Source: Euglena gracilis
Lineage: Eukaryota > Euglenida > Euglenophyceae > Euglenales
Assembly: GCA_039621445.1 (NCBI GenBank)
Contig: CP154954.1
Coordinates: 73,102,308-73,166,307 of the forward strand
Direction of reading: 5' to 3'
DNA: 64,000 nucleotides
In this document: one piece after another, positions 53,520-63,064 of the stretch
How positions within the stretch are numbered: the stretch's first letter is position 1
How the letters are laid out: every line of letters starts with the position of its first letter
The notes under the pieces: generated by a model
The model's input: only the letters and a program-made list of their open reading frames with translations
What the model was told of the DNA's origin: nothing
Databases searched by the model: none
Translations under genes and position numbers: made by a program

Positions 53520-53940
53520 AAGATTGTGCCTGCTGAATCAAGTCCAAGGTGAATTTTATCAATTTCAAGGGAATTCAAAGAAAGGCGCTGGAGCCAAGAA
53601 AGGGGCAAAAGACAATAAATTAAAAAGCCCAAGGGCGGAGCAAACCAAAGATTACAAAAGATTGGCTATCTGCTGGCGCATGAGGAGCAGTACCAGCAAA
53701 AAAGGTGTTGGTGCTGGGGTACAAGAAGCCTGGGGGAGGGCAACCAGGCCTTTTCCTACCCCCCCCTCCACTGCCGGAAGGGACGCCAAGCCGGATTCCC
53801 CCCTCCAACCACTCCCCAAAAAAGGAGGGCCTTCGGTCCCGAGAAAATATCCTGCGTGGGAAGGGGAGTATCCCGAACCAACCCCTCTCCCCAGAGCCCA
53901 TCGCGCCTACCCCCCACCCCGCAGTTACCCCCTCCCCCCA
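53520..53940. other. Foreign block inserted in the DIRS element
   Basis: The plus strand reads a Lys-rich then Pro-rich frame (GNSKKGAGAKKGAKDNKLKS) up to the A tract. No DIRS element has sequence here, so it is an insertion of about 0.5 kb plus the A tract. The A tract on the plus strand would fit a retro-copied plus-strand RNA. Source unknown. Confidence 0.45.
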
Positions 53941-53983
53941 CTCCCGGGAGTAAGCTTGGCAAAAAATATCGTTCGGTAAAAAG

Positions 53984-54060
<77 letters not shown>

Positions 54061-54135
54061 AACAAAAAAAAAAAAAAAAACAAACCCAACGACCCCCGGG
54101 AGTAAAGGCTTGACAAAACAATATCGTTCGGGAAA
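53941..54135 (+). repeat. Long A tract bracketed by 37-bp direct repeats
   Basis: About 70 A residues (53985-54060), then a C-broken A-rich piece to 54085. On each side is an imperfect copy of 'cccgggagtaagcttggcaa' + 'aaaatatcgttcgg' (53941-53979 and 54095-54132). Looks like an inserted poly(A) with a long target duplication, or a replication/assembly artefact. Lies within the block that breaks the DIRS RT/RNase H boundary. Confidence 0.85.
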
Positions 54136-54159
54136 CTGTAACTCCCTGGTTGCATTTTG

Positions 54160-55060
54160 GGGGATGGGTCTGCCCCCAGGTGTCCAGTAAATTTTTTTCC
54201 CTTAATTGGGCCTTAATTTCCTGGGAAATGGGGTTTTTTGAGTCCCAGGGGGCTGTAGACTTTGCCACCAAATAAATTGCCAGAGTGTCTGTAAAAGCTC
54301 TATAAAAGGGCAGGGCCATTATGTTGCATCTTATTTGGCCCAAGATGGCAGCCAACTGCCTTTTTGACAGGTAATCTTTTTTTCACATTTTTTTCCCAGC
54401 TCGTTTTTTATGGTTTTGACTTTCTGGGGGGGGGGGCACCTGTAGCTTTCCTTCCTGGAAGTTGAGTTGAAAACCCAGATTGGTTACTACTTGGGTGGGC
54501 TGGAGGGTGGACTTTTTCACATTGATTTTGAACCCTGAATTCAGAAAATCTTTGACGACTGTGTTCAGGTGATTTTGTAAAATGTTTTGGGTGGGGGCTA
54601 CCAACAAAAAGTCGCCCAGGTAAATAAACACCTGGATGCCCCTTTTTCTCCACAGCTTTTCGAAAGTTTTTATTACTGACATGAAAAATTGGGGCATTAA
54701 ATTTACCCGAAACCCGCCTGTTTGAAATTCCAGATCTTCCCACCCCTACCTGATGTCTTAAAAATGGCCTTAGGCCTGGACTAAATGGAATATGAAAATA
54801 GGCATCCTTTAGGTCAATTTTTGCTGCCCAGTGGCCTTTTTCCAAAACTGGAAAAATTGGTTGGATGTGATCCAGCTTGAATGGTTTTACTTGAAACTGC
54901 TGATTTATTTCTCTGCTGTCGCTGATCATTCTCCATTTGGTTGTTCCCCCTTCTGGTTTTAAAATTAAAAACCATGGGATCAAATGCTGGGTTTCTGAAT
55001 TCCAAACTCGTTTCACAGACCCAGTTTTTTCGTATTCCAGCAGATTTTATTCTGCCTGGT
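54160..55060 (-). pseudogene. DIRS-type reverse transcriptase, YLGD active site, frameshifted
   Basis: Frame 1: WFLILKPEGGTTKWRMISDS, REINQQFQVKP and AAKIDLKDAYFHIPFSPG (fingers and motif A with the first catalytic Asp). After a shift near 54760: MPQFFMSVIKTFEKLWRKRG, then IQVFIYLGDFLLVAPTQN, KDFLNSGFKINVKKSTL and TNLGFQLNF. Motif C should be Y-x-D-D; here it is Y-L-G-D (codons 54622-54611), so the first Asp is replaced by Gly. Then 54355-54160 reads AAILGQIRCNIMALPFYRAF and TPISQEIKAQL-like, the thumb/connection. A Gly at this site would abolish polymerase activity. Confidence 0.85.
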
Positions 55061-55134
55061 TCAGGTCCAAGTTGGCTCTGGTTTTTGGGTGGGTGGGTGG
55101 ACAATTTTGGGGGATTTACCAAGGGGGGTTGAAT

Positions 55135-55800
55135 TCAATTTTTGATCAATTGACATGTTGCTGGGGGTGCATTTTTTGTCCACCATTTTGTATTTTTCTG
55201 AAGTCTCTGGCAAAGGGTGCTGTCTCCCCATATTTCCTCCATGGAATTAATTTTCCCAACTAGCTGATTTTCTGGTGGCTGGGTGGGGGGTGTTGGACAT
55301 TTCACAGCCCCTAGAGTCCCTAGGGCTTGAGCCCTTGGAAAAAGAAAGTGTTCCTGGGGGGATGTGCGTGCATTCTCTCCCTCTCTGCTCACACTCTCTC
55401 TGGAGGATCTTGCTGTTGGCTTTCATACCATAAGGATAACTGCCCCTTTTTTGTCTATCTGGCCTTCTTGATGTTGATGGGGTTGGTATCCATACCATAG
55501 GGGTCTCTGTGGGTCCCCCCCGTTGTTGGTTGAGCAAGAATAACTGCTGGTGGGGATTCTACCCCTTCCTGTTCCTCTTGGCTGGCCCTTGGGGGGCCAT
55601 CTTCCTTCTGGTGCTGGGCAGGAGGCTGCCAATTTAAATAAAAAGCCCTTGCAGGGCTGGCCCTTAGCTACTGGAGGGCCTGTGAAGGACCCTCCCTGTG
55701 TTTTTGTTGTAATTGTTGATCTTCTTGTTGATATTTCTGGCCCCAACGGCCTTGATGATAAGTTGAAAGGCCCCAATGGACTGATTGGTTTCTGGGTCGC
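55135..55800 (-). pseudogene. Upstream part of the DIRS reading frame, decayed
   Basis: Minus-strand frames read SYPYGMKANSKILQRECEQR (55440-55380) and similar patches of plausible coding sequence ahead of the RT. I cannot assign a gag-like domain. Broken by stops. Confidence 0.4.
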
Positions 55801-56094
55801 CGTGTCTTTGTGCTTCGCCCTCGGTGTCCCTTCCTCCCTGGTCGGTTTGCCTCGAGGGAGTACGAGAGGGCGACGCACAAGAAGGTGAGCACCCCCCCCC
55901 GCCCAGAAAAACAGCAGAAAAAGAATGACATCCAAGACAGAAAGGTGGCCCCCAAGGACACCTCGGGCTCCGCACTTTGCCCTTGTGAGGCCATGCCTTG
56001 CTCGCGGTGTTGTTCGGATTGTTTTTGGTGCGTTGAGTTAGGAGGTCCCGCTTAGTGCCTTTTTTCGCCAGAGTTTGCTGATTCTTAATTGCCC

Positions 56095-56680
56095 TTCGAC
56101 CCCCAGAAGAAAGGAAAGTCAAACTCCCTATCAATTGGAAGAAGAAGAAGTCAATCAAATTATTCAAATTGTCCAGAAAAAGACGCTCGTGCAGAACCTC
56201 AAAGCTGAAATTGTTGAAATTACTGAAGATTTCAAAGAAAGATGCAATTTCCAAGACGAACAGCGCTGGAGAACTTCAAGAGGTATCAGCAGAAGCAGCA
56301 GCAGCTGGACAACCTGAAGGCGCGGATGGACTGTGGCGAACCGTGGCTGCACCTTCCCCAAAATAAATTTCCCCAAAGAAACTTCCACAACCCAAACCCC
56401 CCAAAGTGATGGCCACGGACGCTGGCAGACAGTGGTCAGAAGACCCCGCAAGGGGCAGAAGCAAGAACAAGCAGGCCACTACGGCCATTGGAGCCAGGGC
56501 CATGAAGGCCAACATTCCACAACACAATTTACATCAAAGCGGGGCTATGGCAGCCAAGACCCACAGGCCATGAAGGCAACAAAGGCCATGACGGCACAAA
56601 CGGCCATGAAGGCATCTGCAATTACAAAATTCGCTGGAACAAAGGCCAAGGCGGCCAGCAGCACCAAGGCCCCATAGGAC
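56095..56680 (+). CDS. Hypothetical coding remnant, coiled and Lys/Gln-rich
   Basis: 56110-56317 reads TPYQLEEEEVNQIIQIVQKK then TLVQNLKAEIVEITEDFKER (a likely helical coiled segment). Another frame, 56333-56677, reads GRWQTVVRRPRKGQKQEQAG and a repeat-like MKATKAMTAQTAMKASAITK up to a TAG. A gag-like protein of a retroelement would fit (helical start, basic Gly/Gln end), but no zinc knuckle is visible. Frameshift near 56300. Confidence 0.3.
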
Positions 56681-57223
56681 TTGGCAGGGGCAGACAAGGT
56701 CAAACACAACATCCCCACCATTTCTCAATCACAACACCCCTCAGGGGTCAGGTGTGGGGTTGGTAACGATAGGCACACGCGCCCAAAAAATTCCCTTTTT
56801 TTTGTGTCTTTCGGTCCCTGAATTCAGCCAGAACCTGGGTTCCGGCAGCCAAATAATTCAATAAATAGGGGGGGGGGGACGGTATTTTTGGCCAACTCCT
56901 TGGGGATGCCTCTGAAGCAGTGGGGGGGGGGGGAGGAAAAGCCTGGTTTGAATTTAAAAAAAAGGGTAGCGGGGGGTAGCGGAAGAACACCTTCACCTTG
57001 CTTCCCAGCGCCGCTTGCTCTTCCCTTTTTTGAAATTCATTTGCTACCTTTTGCTTGACCTTCCGAACTGCCTTTTTTGAAATTCTTGGACAATTGTTTT
57101 CTCGAATTCAGATTGATATTTTGATTCTTCTTGATTCAGCAGGCACAATTCTTTGAATGAAACATCAGGAAAAGAGAGAACCTGGGGGTGGAAGTACACA
57201 GGTAAAAAAGGTAGCGGAATGGG

Positions 57224-57646
57224 TGTGGGATTCGCTCCCAGATGTGCAGCAGAATTAAGCAGAGCCAGGCCAGAGATTCCTAATTTGTACATTCCACAAT
57301 CTGTCATCTGTAACTTTGTGCAGGTGGCAAGCAGTATGAACCCTTTGGGGCTTTGACTTCTGGTTTGTTTCTTGCTGTGGTTTTGGGAAGGTTTGGCGCA
57401 AGGAATTGGCTGATGGAGGAATCAAGGCGCAGGGAGGAGCAGATTGAAAAGGAAAATTTGAGGCAGTGTGTCAAGTACCTGGGGAAAGACCCTACAAATG
57501 TCTGTGGCCCCTGGGCGCTGAAGGTAGCTGAAAGGGAAGGATTTATGCTGGCTGGGGAGTACAAGAATTGCTACAGAAAAACCTGCAAATGTCAGATCTG
57601 CCAATGGCAAAGACAAAGTGGGGTCCAGAATGGGTCCCCCCTTACA
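57224..57646 (+). repeat. 5' LTR
   Basis: 423 bp, TG...CA. Differs from the 3' LTR at single bases (for example gcaaggaat versus gcaatgaat, atttatgctg versus attcatgctg). Contains the start of the element's reading frame. Confidence 0.92.
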
Positions 57647-58096
57647 CAAAGGGTTCATGAGCCTTGCAGAGATGTCCAAGTTGTGCATGCTGAAGATGAC
57701 AAGTCAAGGAATGCTGAGGTGTGTAATGCCAGCATCGGGCATTACAGCCCTGGACATGGTGACATTGAAGTTGATGAAGGCGGATGTGGTGATGTACAGC
57801 TGGGCCATGGGGACCCATTGCATGCCAGAAGTGGTGATGGAGAAGATGCTCAGGCTGTGCATGCCACAGGTGTACATGCTGGTGATGCAGTGCAAGAAGC
57901 AAGCCAGAAGGAGCTGTCAAAGGTCAGATGCGAGTCCACCGACGAGGAAGAACCGTTCAACTGGGAAGTCCCGAAGAAGGATGTGGCTGAGCCAGGTGCA
58001 GACGAACCAAAGTCAAGAGTGAAGAATGAGACGACCAGTTGGAAGCGGAGAAGGAGAAGGCTGAAGCTTAAGGCTGCCAAGCGACTCGAGGACTAA
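57413..58096 (+). CDS. Element-encoded protein (227 aa), unknown, starts inside the LTR
   Basis: From the ATG at 57413: MEESRRREEQIEKENLRQCV and KYLGKDPTNVCGPWALKVAE, then the Cys cluster NCYRKTCKCQICQWQRQ (C-x4-C-x-C-x2-C), which could bind zinc. The second half, in the unique interior, is acidic and His/Asp-rich (GHGDPLHARSGDGEDAQAVH), ending in a basic tail WKRRRRRLKLKAAKRLED. The other copy (63242-63937, 231 aa) is almost identical and keeps an earlier Met (MNWLMEES) that is AGG here. Two nearly identical intact frames argue for selection or very recent spread. It could be a gag-like nucleic-acid-binding protein or a captured gene. A second frame is also open (57618-58022). Confidence 0.6.
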   Translation: MEESRRREEQIEKENLRQCVKYLGKDPTNVCGPWALKVAEREGFMLAGEYKNCYRKTCKCQICQWQRQSGVQNGSPLTQRVHEPCRDVQVVHAEDDKSRNAEVCNASIGHYSPGHGDIEVDEGGCGDVQLGHGDPLHARSGDGEDAQAVHATGVHAGDAVQEASQKELSKVRCESTDEEEPFNWEVPKKDVAEPGADEPKSRVKNETTSWKRRRRRLKLKAAKRLED

Positions 58097-58514
58097 GCGG
58101 ACCGGGTGTTAACCTGATTGCCTTGTTCTTTTTGCCCCCTGTCGTAAGCTCCGGGTCGAATTTTCAGTGGCATGCCGGTTTGTGTGGCAAGTCCTGGTGG
58201 CACATCTTCCGGGATGATTGCCCAGGTAACTTTTGCCCCAAAACCCCCCCCTGTGTGGCAGGCCCTGGTGGCACGTCTTCGACGATTGCTCAGGTAGCCA
58301 TTGCTCCAGGGAACCAATTGCCCCCTGTGCACAAACCGCAGGCAGTGGGCCACGGCATGCACGGGTGTGGCATGGTGGGGTCGGCAATTGCTCGAAAAAC
58401 GACTTGTGTGGCTCGAGGGCGGTGGAGGGCAGGTGGCACAGGTGAAGCCCATCTTTGAGCGACTCCCAGATGCCAAAGGCTGACATAGCTTGGGAAGCTT
58501 TTTGAGGAGGGGAG

Positions 58515-58937
58515 TGTGGGATTCGCTCCCAGATGTGCAGCAGAATTAAGCAGAGCCAGGCCAGAGATTCCTAATTTGTACATTCCACAATCCGTCATCT
58601 GTAACTTTGTGCAGGTGGCAAGCAGTATGAACCCTTTGGGGCTTTGACTTCTGGTTTGTTTCTTGCTGTGGTTTTGGGAAGGTTTGGCGCAATGAATTGG
58701 CTGATGGAGGAATCAAGGCGCAGGGAGGAGCAGATTGAAAAGGAAAATTTGAGGCAGTGTGTCAAGTACCTGGGGAAAGACCCTACAAATGTCTGTGGCC
58801 CCTGGGCGCTGAAGGTAGCTGAAAGGGAAGGATTCATGCTGGCTGGGGAGTACAAGAATTGCTACAGAAAAACCTGCAAATGTCAGATCTGCCAATGGCA
58901 AAGACAAAGTGGGGGCCAGAATGGGTCCCCCCTTACA
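58515..58937 (+). repeat. 3' LTR
   Basis: 423 bp, preceded directly by the polypurine tract and followed by the target duplication. Confidence 0.92.
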
Positions 58938-58941
58938 TGGG

Positions 58942-60029
58942 GCTGATAATTCGCTAATTCAGGTGCGCAGGCGCCAGGCCGCCTCCTGCCGCCAAAACTC
59001 CCTTCCTAACGAGGAACCCGGCCTCGCCTGCCTTCCGGTAACCTCGGAGGCGGGAGCGGGGGGAGGTGTGCACATCATCGGCGAGGTGAACAAATCGCAC
59101 AACAAAAAGCGTCAGGGGCGGTACGGGTATGCGGTGCAGGGGTATACGGAGGGCAGGGGTGTGGCCTTGGCCTCGGCCTTGGCCTTCGGCGTTTGGCGGC
59201 CTTGGGCGCCCCTAGTGTGTGGCTTCGCGCGCCACAGGAGCCTGGTCGGTGGCTGGCGTTGGTCCCCGGGCGGTCTGCTGGCAGGCCGGCCGCAGGCTCC
59301 TGTGGGCGCCTTGGGAGGGGGTGGAACTCCTCCGGGTTCTGCTGGGTGGCTTGGCAGCCGCGCGGCGCCGACCTGCAGGCTGGGGGCAGAGCCCAGAGCG
59401 TTGAGCCATTCGGGGGGCGGTGCCCGGCTGGTTGGGGGGGGGGGCGGTCCCTTGGGCTCCGTTGGGTCTTTTTGGTGCCTCGGGGGTCTCTTCGGCTCGC
59501 CTCCTTTGCCCCCTGCCTGGCTTCCTTCGGCCGGCTGGGGGGGGGGGGGCGTGCCTTTCTCTCCCTTGCGCCTGCTCGGTTCTACTGTGGAGCTCTGGGG
59601 GGGGGGTGCTCCTTGCGCCTTCTTCGGTTCTCGCTTGGCGCTCTGGGGCTCCGGTGGGTGTGGGCGCCCTTTGGGGGAGGGGGGCTTTTTTTTGGTCCCG
59701 GGGGGGTCCGGGGCGTTTTTTTTTTCGCCCGGGGGGCCCTCCCTGGGTCTTCTGCCTTGGTGTGTGGGGGTCTTTGGTCGTGCTCTCTGGGCCCCCTGGG
59801 GGGGGGGCGGCCTTGGGTTGGTGGCCTCTGGGCCCCCCCCCGGGGGGGGGCGGTCTTGGGTTTGTGGCCTCTGGTTGTGTACCAGGCACGTCCCAGCTCT
59901 GTAGGATATCTGCAGAGTGGGTTCTGTGACGGTCGCACCACTGTGGAATCCACAGTTGGTAAGATCGTGGCAGACCCTTCTGGGATCTGCCCCTGGACAC
60001 GTCAGCACTTTTCTCTCCTTCCCCCACAG
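58942..60029. other. G-rich plus strand, long but doubtful open frames
   Basis: Three plus-strand frames and two minus-strand frames stay open for hundreds of codons because the strand is G/T-rich with few A. The stretch 59060-59160 (IIGEVNKSHNKKRQGRYGYA then VQGYTEGRGVALASALAF) looks more like real coding than the rest. 'tgggcgcc' and 'ttcttcggttctcgcttggc' words repeat. I do not call a gene. Confidence 0.4.
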
Positions 60030-60212
60030 GTGGTATTCTTCAGTGTCATCGATTCCAAGTCTGACCATTGGGAAAAACCCTCAGAACAATCGAACTTGAC
60101 TCCAGAAGAAACTTCTGAAGTCTTTGTCTTGTGCTTTGCCTCTTGGAGAATTGGGAACAAAAGGGGAAAACCACTTTTTGTTACTCCAAAGACTTTTCCC
60201 TACCATAAGTAG
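60030..60212 (+). CDS. Candidate terminal exon, unknown protein
   Basis: After the strong acceptor 'tctccttcccccacag' (ends 60029) the frame reads VVFFSVIDSKSDHWEKPSEQ, SNLTPEETSEVFVLCFASWR and IGNKRGKPLFVTPKTFPYHK, then TAG at 60210-60212. Balanced composition and the acceptor suggest an exon. Function unknown; the upstream exon is not identified. Confidence 0.35.
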   Translation: MVFFSVIDSKSDHWEKPSEQSNLTPEETSEVFVLCFASWRIGNKRGKPLFVTPKTFPYHK

Positions 60213-60545
60213 GCAGCGCACCAAGGCGAAAGCGAAAGGCTTTTTCAGAAAGTCCCAAAAAGGGGAAAAGGGAAAGCTTTGGACGTACACTTGGTAGCAG
60301 ATTTAGGCAACGATCCCACACAGACGTTCCACACAGAGAAACTCTGTGGTTGACTGGTGGTGAGGATCGTACTGAGCCGTGAAACACGGTGAAAGTACTG
60401 TTCCTGGCCCCTAGCCAACCTTTAAGCAAGGATACAGGTCTCAGAAGGCTCTGTTCGGTATTCGCCGATACAACCTTTCTGGTCCCTGTTTCACTGCTTA
60501 TTTGTGTGAATTTTTGGGTTTTTGCCTTTTTACCCATCTCAAAAG

Positions 60546-61364
60546 ATGCAGCGCACAACCCCCAACCACAAATTTGATTATGACTTGTTGACGAGTTCAT
60601 TGACCAATCTTGATGAAGATTGCGGGGATTGGAACGGTTCGATGGAATCAAGTTCCAATTCCCGACCCCCCAAGCAACAAGAAGACACATTGCATCAATT
60701 ATCATTGTCACAAGGCGAAACGCTTTCATTGTTGCAAGGGGGTAATGAACCCTCTTCATCATCATTGTCCCTGATTGTGCGAGATGTGGGTGGCAAAATG
60801 CCTACCTCCATCCCGGTTCATCCATCGTTGATGCGGCGGGGGGATGAACCCCTTGCCCAAGCCCATTTGGATCACAAGGATAATGGGGATGAACCCCGTT
60901 TACCTTTACACTTGGTTACCCATGAACAAAGTGAGGGGTATTTGCCCTTTGCTCTGTTCACACCCAAAAGATCCCCGGTGGAAACACCGGTGGGCCTTTT
61001 GGAGTGCAACTCGGTGGAAACACCGTGTTTTTTCCAACCCCCCCCTCAATTACCACCCCCCACACCATTTCGCGCATTGCCGGGATTACCCGCGGAAACT
61101 GCGGTTTTCCCTGCTTTGCCATGGAACCCAGATATGCGTCTGGTGGTACCGGAAATCTCTGGTACCGTTTCCATTGTGGAGGACTATGAGGATGATTTGA
61201 GGGATAACCTCACCCCCGGTGATGTTTACCGAATTCTCGGTCAACTTCCAGCGGATCACCCGCTGAGCAATGACAAAACAGATGATCGTTACACCCCCCA
61301 ATGTCCAACAACCGGCAACCGGAAACCTCTGCCCTCGAGCGGGGGGGGGGGTCGTTGGACATAG
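60546..61364 (+). CDS. Hypothetical protein, 272 aa, acidic and Pro/Ser-rich
   Basis: The ATG at 60546 opens MQRTTPNHKFDYDLLTSSLT. Then come Ser/Leu-rich segments (LSLSQGETLSLLQGGNEPSS), a region with HPSLMRRGDEPLAQAHLDHK, a Pro-rich middle (PPPQLPPPTPFRAL) and a globular-looking end MRLVVPEISGTVSIVEDYED then DLRDNLTPGDVYRILGQLPA. The last 30 codons run into a C/G-run repeat ('gtcgttggacat'), so the native end may be lost. No known domain recognised. It lies between two copies of the LTR element and could be a gag-like frame of a larger element or a host gene. Confidence 0.5.
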   Translation: MQRTTPNHKFDYDLLTSSLTNLDEDCGDWNGSMESSSNSRPPKQQEDTLHQLSLSQGETLSLLQGGNEPSSSSLSLIVRDVGGKMPTSIPVHPSLMRRGDEPLAQAHLDHKDNGDEPRLPLHLVTHEQSEGYLPFALFTPKRSPVETPVGLLECNSVETPCFFQPPPQLPPPTPFRALPGLPAETAVFPALPWNPDMRLVVPEISGTVSIVEDYEDDLRDNLTPGDVYRILGQLPADHPLSNDKTDDRYTPQCPTTGNRKPLPSSGGGGRWT

Positions 61365-62400
61365 GGTTGTGACCAAAAGTGTGTTCTCCCACAGGGGGGT
61401 GGTCGCTGGACAAGTGGTCAAAAAACCGGGACCACACCCCCCAAAAACTGCCAAATGTTTCCCTTCCAGCGCTTTGCGCCGAAAATTTTGGGCAGTTTTG
61501 ACACTTTTTTTTTGCTCAAAAAGTGCCAAAAATGGCATTTTGGCCAATTTTTGGCAGATTTGGGGCGCAAATAAATAAAGTTCGGTTCAGTGCTTCGCGT
61601 CGGGACCAAGATTTGGACAACCCTCCGAAAAGATGTCCTCCGACCGAGGGGGGTGGGGTGGTCGTTGGACATGGGGGGGGGGTATGATTTCCGGTGCAAG
61701 GCGCCAGGGAAGAAAAAAGTTTGGTTCCAGGGGGTTGTGGGCCAAGGCGTCATTCAGTGACCCCCTCTCAGGGTGCTCACACCAGGGTTTTTCTTGAGGA
61801 TCTGTCAGGGAGGAGCGCGGGCTGGCTAGAAAAAGCTGCTGGTTGGGGAGAAAATGCTGGACACCCAGGAGACACCAACACCCAGGAGGTGGGCAGTCTG
61901 GGGGGAGGGGTCCGGCCCGCTGGCAGCTGGGACCTGACAAAAAATACCAAAAATTCCAGGAGGGTCGGGATATTTTGTCCCAAAAACTTGAGGTGAAAAC
62001 AAAAACCTTCAAAATCAGTATTTTGGCAATTTTCCCCCATTTAAAATCTTTTTCAGGTGCTTTGCAATAAAAAAGTTTTTCGGTCCAGGCTGACTTTGGT
62101 GGGCTGTCCCCAACTTTATCTCAGCGGGCCCCCGCCGGGGGTGGGGTCCGCTTCCTGGCTAGGAGCTGCTGGCTGTGCTGGCTGGTTGACCCCGGTGGGT
62201 TGGGTCCGCTCCGGCCTGAGAAAAATCTCGGCTCGGAGGTTGGAAAATTTGCGCTGGAGAAAGGGTTGCTGGCTGACCCTCTCCCGCCTTGTGGGCGTCC
62301 TGAAGCGGGTGCTTAAATTTGGGAACTGCATAAAAAGATAAGTCAATTTTTCAGTTAAACAGCCTATTTTAACCATTTTTCGTCCAATTTTGCACTTCTA
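61365..62400. other. Repeat-bearing spacer
   Basis: 'gtccaacaaccggcaac' and 'gtcgttggacatagggttg' (61300-61375) and 'gtggtcgttggacatggggg' (61655) mark an inverted-repeat pair. 'gctggctagaaaaagctgct' (61820) and 'ggctaggagctgctggctg' (62155) are similar. No gene found. Confidence 0.5.
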
Positions 62401-62437
62401 AAAAACAAAAAAAATCATCACCGCCAATAAGCAAATT

Positions 62438-63064
62438 TTGCATGTCCACCAATGCGTTGCGGAATGCGCAACCATGCTTAGCAAGGTTTTGCAGTTTGAT
62501 GAGGACAGTCAAAGGGTTGTCAACACCAAACTGGAATATTGCTGGAATTCTTTGCAGGAAATCGGCAAATATTGCCAACACAATTTTGAAAATACGGGGA
62601 AAGACCTTCAGCATTTTCGAGAAAGTGTTGATAGTATTACTTCCACAAAATTTCCAACAAATCAGTGAAACACTGCATGAAGCGGAAACGCGGAATGATT
62701 CCAAGTTTCTGCATGTGCAAGATGGTATGAGCCATCTTTTTGCCAAAGTGAAATCCTGTTCAACCATGCTACTGCAATTGCAGCACTGGTTACAAGCGCA
62801 AAATGACACCCCCAAAATGCCGGAAATTGGTAACTTTGTTGCGGTTGAGCATTTTGACGCACTCACCACTTCTTTCCAAGAAGCCCAAAAACGGATTTTG
62901 CATCTTTGCTCGGAAATCGAGCATTTGAGGCAATTTAAGGCGAAAGTGCAAGAACATTTTGTTCCCCGTACGCAAATCCAGCTTTTGGAGGAACGAATCC
63001 TACAATTGGAGCAGAAATCCTGCCATTGTGCCGCAAATCAGGATGGATTAACCTCCTCGAACGC
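62438..63064 (+). pseudogene. Coiled-coil protein frame, frameshifted and cut by an LTR element
   Basis: Frame 1 (62438-62640) reads MHVHQCVAECATMLSKVLQF, then NTKLEYCWNSLQEIGKYCQH and NFENTGKDLQHFRESVDSIT. After a one-base slip near 62650 another frame continues ISETLHEAETRNDSKFLHVQ, FDALTTSFQEAQKRILHLCS and EIEHLRQFKAKVQEHFVPRT, IQLLEERILQLEQKSCHC to 63064. Heptad-like Leu/Ile spacing predicts a long coiled coil. The frame then runs directly into the LTR at 63065, so the element probably inserted into it. Family unknown. Confidence 0.5.

Larger units (their letters stand above)
51240..56065 (-). mobile_element. Degraded DIRS-like tyrosine-recombinase retrotransposon
   Basis: Minus-strand order: reverse transcriptase (about 55060-54383), connection (54355-54160), RNase H (53420-52900), linker (52890-52500), tyrosine recombinase (52474-51660). 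This order is that of DIRS elements, which use a tyrosine recombinase instead of an integrase. Both outer sides carry the module 'ctttgtgcttcgcc' and 'ggtcccgcttagtgcc' (51240-51655 and 55800-56065), candidate terminal repeats, including one inverted piece at 51250-51312. Frameshifts are frequent, some at G runs. A 0.7-kb foreign block with a long A tract interrupts the RT/RNase H junction. The element is dead as read, but motifs are well kept. Confidence 0.8.
57224..58937 (+). mobile_element. Complete non-autonomous LTR retrotransposon, 1714 bp
   Basis: Two 423-bp direct repeats (57224-57646 and 58515-58937) begin TGTGGGATTCGCTC and end CCCCTTACA. They differ at only about four or five positions. 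The 868-bp interior ends with the polypurine tract TGAGGAGGGGAG (58503-58514) touching the second repeat, as reverse transcription requires. The flanks match: TGGG or ATGGG at 57219-57223 and again at 58937-58941, a 4- or 5-bp target duplication. No polymerase or integrase fits in 868 bp, so an autonomous partner must supply them. No TGG-type tRNA primer site follows the first LTR (the next bases are caaagggttcatg), so priming may be unusual. Another copy begins at 63065. Confidence 0.92.

Noticed and set aside
53756-54355. Open frames with poly-Phe or poly-Lys
   Set aside because: They are translations of the A tract at 53985-54085. Only the end above 54160 belongs to the DIRS polymerase.
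57618-58022. Second frame (Met/Cys-rich, 134 codons) in the LTR element
   Set aside because: Open in both copies but with an odd Met-rich composition from repeated ATG words; the 227-aa frame is the better candidate.
59112-60068. Minus-strand 318-codon and overlapping 271-codon Pro/Arg-rich frames
   Set aside because: Mirror images of G-rich plus-strand sequence lacking A; several frames are open at once, so length is not evidence of coding.
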